Below are positions 37,001-49,500 of a stretch of 64,000 nucleotides of DNA, piece by piece; position 1 is the first letter of the stretch, and every line of letters starts with the position of its first letter. A model generated the notes under the pieces. That model made no database searches, was not told the origin of the DNA, and saw only the letters and a list, made by a program, of their open reading frames with translations. A program made the position numbers and the translations under genes. The stretch covers positions 55,848,502-55,912,501 of the forward strand of contig NC_086037.1 of assembly GCF_036323735.1 (NCBI RefSeq), in the 5' to 3' direction. Source of the stretch: Rattus norvegicus. Its lineage: Eukaryota; Chordata; Mammalia; Rodentia; Muridae.

Positions 37001-40000
37001 ACAGAGCAGAAGAATTTCTATGATTTCAAGGACAGCGAGGGAAAGAGTGAAACCCTATCTCAAATACAGAAAAAAATTATTGGTGGATTTTCAATTTTTT
37101 GTTCTACTTTGATTTTGTGGTGCTGACTATGGGATTGGAAGAACCATGCCTGCTACTCAAACCTGCCAGCACTAAGCTTCAGCTTGGCATTGGGCAATTT
37201 CTTTTTTAAAGGAATCTCTAAGCATAATCAACCAAACCGACTTTAAACTCAAAATCCCAAGGAGACTATTGTCTGGACAGTGGATGTAGATGGTGGTTTC
37301 CCTTCACCAGTGTACAGAGGGGGATCTAGTCCTCCTCTGCTGGGTGGCAGAGATGGGGACTCATTAACCTACAAACAGCAGGGAAGGGTAGTGCGTCGAG
37401 CAGACCTTGGACTACTCACATGGCAGAAGATCATGGCTTGGGCGATGGTGATGGCCCCGTACAAGTTGCACAGGGCCTGGAACTTCTCCTCTCTGTTATT
37501 GCAAAGGACATAATACTGTTTGATGGTGTCCAACGTCTCCTCTTCACGCTTCAGCTTGATGATGTTGGGGTCTGGGACCACCTTCTGGGCAAACTTCCAC
37601 ACTGAGTCTTCAAAGGTGGCAGAGAAAAGCAGCATCTGGCAGTTTCTGGGCAGCATCCTGCAAGGGGAGGCCCAGGCGCTTGGCAAGACTCCAAGGTTTT
37701 ACAACCAGAAGGAGCACAAGCTCAGCCTCCCCGTTCTGGATGGGTCATGGCCCCAGCAGGCTGAGGTGGGGAGAGAGCATCCTGGGGAAGGAGGAGCACA
37801 CCCAGCACGGCACTGGGGCTGAGTGAGGGGCCCAGGTCTCTCTTCTCGACCCATGCTGGAAGCATGGTGACAGCAGCTGTGGAAATGGCCCACAGCACCA
37901 ATGTAGCTGCACAGAGCAGAGCAAAGAACCCAAAGATGCAGGAGGAGCTCTGGCAAGTTCCCCCTGGCTCTAGTTCCTACCTCTGGATGCGGATGCTCTG
38001 GTCTTGGTGGCCCTGAGTCGCTATCATCACATCAGCCTCGTCCAGAACAAACACCTTGATCTTCTTGGGGTCAATGAACTTCATTTTGGAGCACCAGTCC
38101 AGGACGGTCCCAGGGGTACCGATGACAATCTGCTCACCGACCTTCTGACCTCTTTCCACTGTGTAAAAGAGAAGTTTTCTTCAGGCATTCCAAATGCAAG
38201 GCCAGCTCTCCATTGTGAAATATTTTGAAGATAGTTTGTATTTAATACTAATGATTTTGTTAATATTTTAGGAAAAATTTAGGATGCTACCATAATATCT
38301 AATGGGCACATAGTTAATCAAATTACGATTAATTAGTTTTAAAATTGTATTATTTTTGGTTTTGTTTGTTTTTCCAGACAGGGTTTCTCCATGTAGCTAT
38401 GGCTATCTTGGAATTTTCTCTGTAGACTAGGCTGACTTCGAACTCAGAGATCTGCCTACCTCCGCCTTCCAAGTGCTGGAATTAAACTAACACGTACCAC
38501 CACCTCTTGGTGAATTGCTGAAATTATATATTAAAGATGTAACAAGGGGTTGGGGATTTAGCTCAGTGGTAGAGCGCTTGCCTAGCAACCGCAAGGCCCT
38601 GGGTTCGGTCCCCAGCTCCAAAAAAAAGAAAAAAGAAAAAAAAAAGATGTAACAAAAATAATGATAAAAATAATTTTAAGGGGTTGGGGATTTAGCTCAG
38701 CGGTAGAGCGCTTGCCTAGCAGGGCCCTGGGTTTGGTCCCCAGCTCCGAAAAAAAAAAAATTTTTTTAAAAAGGAGTCAGATGGGCTGGAGAGATGGCCC
38801 AGCAGTTACGAGAACTGACTACTCTTCCAGAGAATCAAGGTTTAATTCCAAGCACCCACAGGCAGCTCATAACTGTCTATAACTCCAGATCCGATACCCT
38901 CACACAGCTATACACATAGGCAAAACACTAACGCACATAAAATAAAAATAAATTATAAAAAAAATAGCCAGAAATGTGGGATATCTATACCCAGAGCACA
39001 CAGAAGGCTGAAGCAGGATTGTGAGGGCAAGACCAACCTAGAATTCAGCAAACAAAGAAAATTTTAGGTACAAATGGGCAATAGTAGAGTCGATGTTAGT
39101 TTTCTAGGGAACTGTTAGTGTATTTGGTTGAAACAAGGGCATTAGGAGTGTATAATGTCCCTATGAGGTGCCCACTAAAAGATTAAGAACAGATGAATTT
39201 CAGTAAGACAATTTATTTATTTATTTATTTTTTTTTATGTATACAATGTTCTGCCCGCACTCCAGAAGAGGGCATCAGATCTCATTACAGATGGTTGAGC
39301 CACCATGTGGTTGCTGGGAATTGAACTCAGGACCTGTGGAAGAGCAGTCAGTGCTCTTAATCGCTGAGTCATTTCCCCCTGCCCAACAGTTTACTTTTAA
39401 ACACTTAACGACAACACACAAACGTATCAATAAAGAAAGCGTGGCTGGGGGCTGGAGAGATGGCTCAGAGGTTAAGGACACTGTCTACTCTTCTAAAGGT
39501 CCTGAGTTCAATTCCCAGCAACCACATGGTGGGTCACAACCATCTGTAATGAGATCTGGTGCCTCTGCAGGCAGAATGCTGTATACATAATAAATCTTAA
39601 AAAAAAAAAAAAAAAAGAAAGCGTGGCTGTGGGGTGGCGGAGGCACTAGCGGGGGCTGCAGCAAAGCGTTTGCTGTGTTGTCTCACACCATTTTGCTGCT
39701 CCAGCCCACTAAGAGGCCAGAAGGAGTCTGAGAATGAATGCATGGAGGGAGTAAAATGTATGACTGAAGAGCATCTGAAGAGAATGAATCCCGACGGCCC
39801 TTCCCTCACAGTGATATCAGTCAGTTTGACTTTATTGACGACCTGGTAGATCTCAGCTGTCTTCTTTACCGAGCTGACACAGACTCCCCAGCCGTAGAAC
39901 AAAGACTGGATCGAAGGGAAGACCCATGTGCCTCTCCACTGCCAGCCCGACAGGCTGGGCAGTACTTGAGGTGGAAGCAGTAGGGGCTGGGGTGGGCTTG

Positions 40001-42374
40001 CTCGGGTGCACACAGCGTGCTGTGGTGAACCTTTCATACAATAGTGACCTGTCTCCACCGTGTTAAGCCTGAGCCACGATGGAGTGTCTGATGTGAACCG
40101 TGAATGGTCTCCTCACTCTGAAGCCACCGTTACCCCTTTGCTCCTTTACTTTCGTTTTATTATTTAAACATTTTTATGATAATTCAGACAGAAAGCATTT
40201 TTGCCACTTAAGGTTAGCTCCAGTCCTTGAAACTCTCCGAGTCTGCTTTATAGCAGTGAACACACTAACCCTTCGTGGGACGTGGGGTAGGGACAAGGTT
40301 AGTTACGTCCTCTGGGAAAGTCTTAAGTGGAAAATAAAAAATGTTCTGTAAAAAAAAAAAAAAAGAAAAGAAAATGTGGCAGATGTTAAGTTCTGAACCG
40401 GATGGGTAGGATTCATGCATTCACTGAACTGTTCTAACTTTAACTGTTGAAATTCTTCAGACATAAAATGAGTGGTTATTTATGATCTAGGCCCCCATAC
40501 TTCTACTCACATTTATTGCCTCGAACAGCATAAGCTAACTTCAGTTCAGGGTAAAACTTGCCCATCTGCTCAATCACTTTTCCTGTTTGAAGAGCCAGCT
40601 CATAGGTTGGAGAGAGGCAGAGACACTAGAGGAAAAACAGAGTCCAGAATGAGAGCTCTTAACGACTGTGTGGCCAAGGGCCATCCCCCTAATACCCTGC
40701 TCATCCATCTGAGGTCAAAGAAAAAGAAATATAGTATACAGAACTTCCCTTTATAAAAAATGTTTTTTTGCATTCATATTTTGCCTTCATCTATGTCTGT
40801 GTGAAGGTGTCAGATCCCCTGGAACTGGAGCCACAGACACTGAAGACAGAGAAGAGCTGCCAGGTGGTTGCTGGGAATTGAATCCCAGTCTTTTGGAAAA
40901 GCAGCCAGTGTTTTAACTGCTGAGCCATCTCTCCAACACACCGTATCACTTGTAAACTGCAGAGTCAAACACTAGAATCACTAGGGGTCAGACTATAAAG
41001 ACATTGAAAGAGGGAGTGTCAGCCAGGCACTGTAAAACACCTTCAATCCTAGCACTCAGGAGGCAAAGGCAGGCTGACCCCTTGAATTCAATGCCAGATT
41101 GTTCTACATAGGAGTTCTAGGACAGCTAGGGCTACATAATAAGAACCAGTCTCAAGGAAGGAAGGAAGGAAGGAAGGGAGGGAGGGAGGGAGGGAGGGAG
41201 GAAGGAAGGAAGGAAGGAAGGAAGGAAGGAGCGAGCAGAGCAGTAGCTGGCCCTGGAGCACACAAACCTCCCTGGGAGTGACTGCACTAGCTACATGTCG
41301 CTCTCTTTCTGGGACAGCAGCTGCAACTTCAGGAAGGAAAGTCCAGAGGTTTGGGTGGCCAGGGTCCACCATGCTGAGTCAGTAAACTGTAAAGTATAAA
41401 GTATCTGCACACACTGCCCTTGCAGTCAGGAAGCAGGGAAGGCAAGAGCCAGTGGCTTCCCTCCACACAGCACCCAACACTAATCAGTCTGGGATGATGC
41501 CATGTACATTCAAGGTTGGTTTCCTTTCCTCAGTTAAACTCAACCGGAAACACCATACAGACCGGCCCAGAGGTATACAGACCTCGCAGGGGATTTTAAC
41601 TCTCATTATGTTCATGATCAAGATTCTCAAACTCCAGTTGAGGAATAAGGGTTGTTTTTCAAGACAGAGTGTCTCAATGAGGCCTGGACGTTATGAAACT
41701 TGCTCTTTAGACCAGGCTGGCCTCAAAATCAGAGAACTCCCTGCCTCTGCCTCCCAAATGCTGAAGTTAAAGGCATTACCACCTAGCTGAAGATTAGCTT
41801 CTTTTTCACTTAGAAATTTCTCAGAACTTACTCTTCTTTTTCGGGGAAAGGTCTTGATATATATATATACAGATACACACACATATACATATACATAGAC
41901 CAATCTGACCTCCAGATGACTATGAAGCCCAGGTTAGCCTTAAATTCAAGCTCAACTTGCCTCAGCTTTTCAAATTCAAAGATTAGAGATATGTACTACC
42001 ATCCCTGGCAGTTGTCATAATGTTCAAACCTATGAGAATAATAAAGTAGTTTTTCATACAAGTAAAAGCACCAAGCTTTTTGGCAGTACTCTAGGACCCG
42101 CATACCATGGGAAGTTCAGTAGACTTTGTGTTCCCTTGAAACATTAGCCACTCTACTGCTGTTCAACTTGAGTTCTGGGTTATATAAGAAGAATCAAGTC
42201 AGCACAGGGCAGGCCCAGAAGGACTGCTGTACGCTCATAGCCAGCCTGAATTACACAGTAAGTTTCAGTACAGCTTCAACTACAGAGTGAGACCTTAAGA
42301 GGAAGAGGAGGAGGAAGATCCTGTATAAAATAACATCTTTAGTTTATTTAAGATGAACATACAGAAAAACAAAC

Positions 42375-42406
<32 letters not shown>

Positions 42407-42792
42407 GGTGAACATACAGGGTTGGGGATTTAGCTCAGTGGTAGAGCGCTTGCCTAGCAAACGCAAGGCCCTGGGTTCAGTCCCAGCTCCGAAAAAAAAG
42501 AAAAAAAAAAAAAAAAAAAAAGATGAACATACAGGGGCTGGAGAGATGGCTCAGTGGTTAAGAGCACTGATTGCTCTTCCAGAGGTCCTGAGTTCAATTC
42601 CCAGCAACCGTATGGTGGCTCACAACCATCTGTAATGGGATCTGATGCCCTCTTCTGGTGGTGTATTTATATACATAAATAAATCTTAAAAAATATTAAA
42701 AAGAAAGATGAGCATTCAAAGAAAATACAAAATTAAATACTATTTAAAATTTGCAGAAAAATGGATGGAGTGGGGACTCTAGCATATAATGT

Positions 42793-42846
<54 letters not shown>

Positions 42847-43581
42847 TGGATAAGGGAATAAAGATAAAGCTGACAGCTGCTGTAGTATGTCTGTGGTACA
42901 CGCCCTTTAATCCCACCACTCAGAGGCAGAGGCAGGTGGATCTCTGTGAGTTCAAGACCAACTTGGCCTACATAAGTTTTACATCATAGGGACCCTGTCT
43001 CAAAAACAAAACAGACAGACAGACAATATGATAATGAAAGTAGTAAGGAGCTGAGTTCTATCCCCAGCACCCACACTGTGGCTCACAACCATCTCAAACT
43101 CCAGCTCTAAGGGATATGATGCTGCCTTCTGGCCTCTGCAGGCACCAAGCACACACCTGTATCTGCATATAAAATATACAGACAACATAAAATTAAAATA
43201 AAGATAAAGAAAGAAGGGGTTGGGGATTTAGCTCAGTGGTAGAGTGCTTGCCTAGGAAGCGCAAGGCCCTGGGTTCGGTCCCCAGCTCCGAAAAAAAGAA
43301 CCAAAAAAAAAAAAAAAAAAAAAAAGAAAGAAAGAAAGAAAGAAAGAAATCCAGTGTAAAGGTCCATCCTTCAGATTGATTTTTCTAATTATATAAAAAC
43401 TGACTGAAAATTCATTGACACTAGTTTGGCTAATCTCACTGTATGTTTTGTATCTGAAAATGCTTTCAATGAAGTTTTATTATATATATTTTTACTTTTT
43501 GAGATTATCCTTGCATCATTTTCCCTATTTCCTGCAAAATTTCCCTCGTACCCCACCCCTGTTGATAAATGTGGGTGTTCA

Positions 43582-43622
<41 letters not shown>

Positions 43623-44772
43623 GTGGTGTATCTGTGCGTATGTATGTTTGTGCATGTGCACATGTTCCTAAACCTGTTCAGTTCAGTTACTTATATGTAT
43701 ACATTTCAGGACTCAAAAAGAAAAGAAAAAAAACCAGGGTCTCACTCTGTAGCCCAAGCTAGCCTGGAACTTACTACATAGCATATGCTACCCTCAAACT
43801 TTCCTGCCTCTAGCGGTCCTTTATTGGGATTACAAGTGTGAATACCTTGACCACCCACAGCCTGCCTGTAGTCCAGGAACAGTGCTCTCTATCTACCCCC
43901 TTTAGGTTACATGCTAATAGAAAACCCAAATGGCCAAAGCCCTTACCTGGGGATGGTTGTTTGCAGGCTCTACTTGGCTGAGCATGGCCAACACGAAGGC
44001 AGCTGTTTTCCCAGTACCAGACTGAGACTGGGCAATTAAGTTCTGTGGGCTGCATGGAAAACAAAATGTTTAGGAGCTTCACCATCGTTGTAGTTTGAAT
44101 GAAAATGGCTCCCATAGTCCCACAGGGCATGGCACTATTAGGAGGTGTGGCCTTGGTGGAGGAAGTGTAAGCCTGTCTCTGGGGGTGGGCTTTGAGGTCT
44201 CAGAAGCTCAAGCCAGGCCCAGTGTCTGTCTGTCTGTCTGTCTGTCTCTTCTCTTCTTGTTGCCCATGGACCTGGATGTAGAATTCTGTCAGCTACTTCT
44301 CCATGTCTGCCTGCATGCTACCATGCTTCGTGTCGTGATGATAATGGACTAAACCTCTAAACTGCAAGCCAGCCCCAAGTAAATGCTGTCCTTCCTAAGA
44401 GTTGTCATGGTCATCGTGTCATCACAGTAACAGAAGTCCTAACTAGACAACTATCAAGTTTTCACCGGGCTAGAAAGATGGTTCAGTGGTTAAGAACACC
44501 TGTTTTTCTTGCCAATGTTCTGAACTTGATTCTTAACATCCACATGGTGGTTCACAATTGTCTGCAGCTCCAGTTCCAGGGGATCAGATACTTTCCTCTG
44601 ACATCCTTGAACATCAGGTATGCAGAAGATATATGTACTCATGCAGGCAAAACGCTTTCACAAAAATTTTAAAAAGTTTTTTAAAAATAAAAGCAAAGGG
44701 TTGGGGATTTAGCTCAGCGGTAGAGCGCTTGCCTAGTGAGCGCAAGGCCCTGGGTTTGGTCCCCAGCTCCGA

Positions 44773-44805
<33 letters not shown>

Positions 44806-46471
44806 GCAAAAAAAAAAATAAAAGCAAATAAAGCTTCAAATGGGTTTTTAAATTTCATTTACAAAAGACGACCTTGGATTCTGTAGCAGAATTACACTTG
44901 ATAGCTTCACATGTGCAGAATAACACAGATTCGTGGTAGAAGTTTTAAGCATTCTTTATCTTTACCTAGAGTTGAAGCAGCAGTGATTTCAATAAAGTGT
45001 GACTTACTTTGGGTCACTCCTATGCTCAAAAACCTAACTGATCCTTACTTCGCCCAGATTCTTTTTTTTTTTTTTTTTTGGTTCTTTTTTTCGGAGCTGG
45101 GGACCGAACCCAGGGCCTTGCGCTTCCTAGGTAAGCGCTCTACCACTGAGCTAAATCCCCAACCCCTCGCCCAGATTCTTATGTATGTGCACATACATGT
45201 GTATACACGTGTGCATAGGAAGTGCAGAAGTTGACATCAGGCATTTTCCCAGTGTGCGTTCTACTGTTGTGGTAAAGACCATAGCAAAAAGCGACTTGGG
45301 AAATGAAGGGTTGACTTGGCTTACACTTCCCAAGTCACATCATAGAAAGAAGTCAAGCAGGAGCCTGGAGGCAGGACTGAGTGCTGCTTATTGCCCTGCT
45401 CACCATGGCTTACTCGGCTCCTTCTTGATTTATTTTTCCCTTTGAGACAGGGTTTCACTGTGTAGCTCTGGCTGTAGACAAACCTAGCCTCAAACTCAGA
45501 GATCCACCTATCTCTGCCTCCTGAGTGCTGACAGTAAAGGAGTGTGCCACCAGCTCCTGGCTCAGTTTGCTTCTTTATATAATATAGAATCGCTTGCCCA
45601 GGGGTGGTACCATTAGGTTGGGCTCTCTCACATCAATCATTAATCGAAACAAGTTCCCTCAGACTTGCCCACAGGCCTGGCTGATGGAGTCATTTTCTCA
45701 GTTAAGGTTCCCTCTTCCCAGCTGACCTAAGCTTATGTGAAGTTCACAAAACACTAAGTACCATAGATTATCTTCCTCAGTAGCTTTCCATTTTTATTTT
45801 TTGAGACAGTGTCTTTCACTAACCCTGGAGCTCTCTAATTTGGCTAAACTGGTCAGTAACTCCCATGGGTCCCTCTGCCTTGGCCCTTAAGCATGAGGAC
45901 AGGATACAAGCATGGTAACTGCTACACCTAGCTTTTGATGTGTATGCTTGGGATCCAAACTCAGGTCCTCACACATGCACAGCAAACTTTACCAAATGAG
46001 CCATCTCTCTCCAGCCCTCTCCAGATCTTTTAATGTCCTTAAAGGTTCTACCTGCTCTGGCTCCTTGGTATCTCTCAACTCAAATCTCTTTCTCTCTCTC
46101 CCAATCTCCCTCATCTCAAACCACAATCGTCACAATGTTGCTCTGCCGTCTTAAGGCTTCTGCATTATCCCTACTTGCCTGAAACAATTGTACCCAAATG
46201 TTAGGTAACCATCTCCTCTCCTTCCTATAAAGCCTCAGATGTCATCAACCTGAAACTCAAACAAGCACTTGGCTTACAAAGTGTAACCTAGCGTAAAACG
46301 CCTTAAAACACAAAACTAAGGGTTCAAGTGGCAAGTTCTGTAAAAAAAAAAAAAAGCAAGTACCAAGTTCAAGTCCTTGAAGGTAGCAAGATGAAGCCCT
46401 AACATAGCCAAAGCAGCAGTCAAAGATATGGATAAGGAACACAAGGCTTTCAGAAATAAACAAAAGGTAGG

Positions 46472-46529
<58 letters not shown>

Positions 46530-49500
46530 GTAAATATATCAAACTACCTCAAATGCATGTATGAAAATATCATAACAAAATCCATTATTTTGTCAATTAG
46601 TGCAGGAGTAGACAAAAAACCTGAGAAAATACAAGTCAAGGCTAGGGCAGTCTCTGTTCGTCACAAGCAGAAATAAGGAGTTTAGGGAGCTGGGGATGTG
46701 TCTTAGCTGGCAGCCCATGTACCTCGCCTTGGGTTTGACACCAACGACTGCATAAACTTGCCTATAATCCTAACACTTGGGACTCGAAGGCAGGAGGATC
46801 AGAAGTTCAAAATCATCTTCTCTGGAGATGGCTTAACATTTACAAATGCTTGCTGCTTTTCCAGAGAATACCAATTTGGTTCTCAGAGCCTAGACAGTAG
46901 GCTACCAACCACTTGTAATTCCCCCTCTCCTAACACATACAGCATATACTCAAACATTAAAAAAGAAAAAAGTCAGGCTGGAGGGATGGCTCGGCGGTTA
47001 AGAGCACTGACTGCTCTTCTAGAGGCTCTGATTTCAATTCCCAGCAACCACATGGTGGCTGAGATCCAATGTCAGAAGACAGTGATGGTGTACTCACATA
47101 CATAAATCTTTAAAAAAAAAAAAAGGAAAAGAAAAAGGAAAAGTCATCTTTAACAACATAAGAGAATGTATGACCAGTCTGAGCTATACTGAGATTGTCT
47201 CAAAACAACACTATTAGTATCTCCAAAGTCAGCCTTACACTCTCCCAAAAGCAAGCAAAAACCATCAAGAAGATCCATAGTCAGCAGATATGTGAGAAGA
47301 ATAAGATGCTAGTGGTAAAATCTAGGTAGTAGGTATATGGGCATTTCCCTATAAAATCCTTTCAAATTCACTGAACATCTTTTTTTTTTTAAATACTTAT
47401 TTATTATGTATACATCATATAGCTTTCTGCCTGCATGTATGCCTACGGGCCAGAAGAGGGCATCAGATCCCATGACAGATGGTTGTTAGTCACCATGTGG
47501 TTGCTGGGAATTGAACTCAGGACCTCTGGAAGAGCAGTCAGTGCTCTTAACCACTGAGCCATCTCTCTAGCCCTTCACTGAACATCTTAAGCTTTTCCTA
47601 ACAATATGTTCAGGTTAAAAATAACAACTGGGGGGGCTGGGGATTTAGCTCAGCGGTTAGAGCGCTTACCTAGGAAGCGCAAGGCCCTGGGTTCGGTCCC
47701 CAGCTCCGAAAAAAAGAACCAAAAAAAAAAAAAAAAAAACAACTGGGGACTGGCAAAATGGCTCAGTGGGTAAAGGTGCTTGCTGCCAAGCCTGATGACT
47801 TGAGTTTGATTCTCTGGGAACCTTATGTAGGGGTCAAGAACTGCCTCCCTCCATATGTCCTCTTATCTCCATACACATACCATGGTGCATTCATGTGCAC
47901 ACACACACAAAATAAGTGCAATGAAATTCTTTTTTAAATCCACACAAATAGTTGGTATGCACTTTTTTTAAAGGTTGGTGAAGCTGATCTTGACTTCATT
48001 TTATAGCTTGATGAGAACTTCAACTTTTCATCCTCCCGCCTCAGCTTCCTAATTTTCTGAGTTTATAGGCATGAATAGGTTTAAATGTTTAAAAAGTATT
48101 CTAAACAATAAATGACAGAGGTAGGTATTTTGGGTCACATACGGCTCAGCAAGCATCAAAGGCAGTGCATTCTCCTGGATCTTGGAAGGGCGGTTGAAAC
48201 CCATGGCATAGACTCCCTGGAGAAGCTGTGGTTTCCTAGAAAAGACAATGGAGAAGAAAGTCAGTGAGACTGAGGAACACAGCATTTCACTGATACACCC
48301 AGGATGCAGCTGAGAACCCCATGAGAGCCTTTCCGTAGCACTCAGAGCAGCTACATGCATATTATTAACCTCATTTGGTAAACACAATGCTGTATGAAAG
48401 ATGTGTAGCTAGGCCATGATCCCGTCTGAATGCAAATAAGCAAGCACTCACAGGCGAAGCTCCTCGAAGGACTTCACTGAGTAGAGCGGGGAGCTCGGGT
48501 CCCTCTGCAGGACTTCCACTTGGTTGGTGTTATCCACAAGATTGCTTCTGATCAGCTTGTTGAGTAAAGACTGAGCAGCTCTGTCCTCTGTCAGGAAGAG
48601 AGAGCACTAGAGTTTTTAAAAGCTCTGAATTGGTCACTCATGGTGGCCCACACCTTTAATCCTAGCACTTGGGGAGGCAGAGGCAGGTGGATCTCTGTGA
48701 GTTTGAGGCCAGCTACACAGAGAGTTCCAGGACAGAGAAATCCTGTCTCAAAAAAAGTTCATGAATTTAAGTCATAGTCAAAGATATTTTAAGTAATAAC
48801 ATATATATGTACTAGAGTTCTTTTTTTTTTTTTAAAGATTTATTTATTTATTATATATAAGTACACTGTAGCTGTCTTCAGATACACCAGAAGAGGGCAT
48901 CGTATCTCTTTACAGATGGTTGTGAGCCACCATGTGGTTGCTGGGAATTGAACTCATGACCTCTGGAAGAGCAGTCGGGTGCTCTTAACCGCTGAGCCAT
49001 CTCTCCAGCCCTGTACTAGAGTTCTTAATATAAATACATCAAGTTTGATATTTAAAGTATAATAAAACTGAAAATTTCCCTGAAATATAACAACCAACAA
49101 TTCTTCTACATAATGACTACACTGAACTTCTACCCTAGCACTGTGACACCCATTCAATGTCATTGAAGTAAAGCTCCATGCTGGTGAGCAGACAAGAAGG
49201 GTCTCTAGCAACCTGGCTCAATTAGTGAGCTCCCACCTCAAAAAATAATGTGGAAAGGCCAGGCATGGTGGCTTTGGCCTTTAATCTCAGCACTAAGAAG
49301 ACAAGAGGCAGAGGCAGGCAGATCTGTGAGTTCTAGCCAGTACATAGTAAGTTTCAAGCTAGACAGGGCTATAGCGAGACCCTGTCTCAAAAGCAAAATG
49401 GGGTAGAAAGTGACTGAAGAAGATACCTGTAGTTAATCTCTGGTCTACACCCACATCCACACACCTACACCCAAACTCATATAACCGCACCCACACATTC

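Larger units (their letters stand above)
35093..37397. other. Ddx19b intron 9 (unconverted part)
   Basis: SINE-dense: four B2-type copies and a reverse B1 near 36013-36124, with an ATA-repeat near 36675-36710. Confidence 0.7.
37398..38191. repeat. Duplicated block A2, Ddx19b copy
   Basis: Partner of 6769-7562, about 99.5% identical including the 323-bp intron. Unrelated sequence begins immediately outside. Confidence 0.95.
38192..40510. other. Ddx19b intron 7 (unconverted part)
   Basis: Reverse B1 near 38358-38512, two IDs, three B2-type SINEs and the Erh retrocopy. Almost entirely transposed sequence. Confidence 0.75.
40626..43946. other. Ddx19b intron 6
   Basis: Reverse B2-related element near 40760-40940, B1 near 41025-41155 (+), 41650-41785 (-) and 42880-43010 (+), two IDs, a B2 and three microsatellites. 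Confidence 0.7.
44050..48142. other. Ddx19b intron 5
   Basis: Two rodent medium-copy repeats, three IDs, three B2-type SINEs, a reverse B1 near 45435-45560 and a TG microsatellite. No exon-like signal. Confidence 0.7.
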
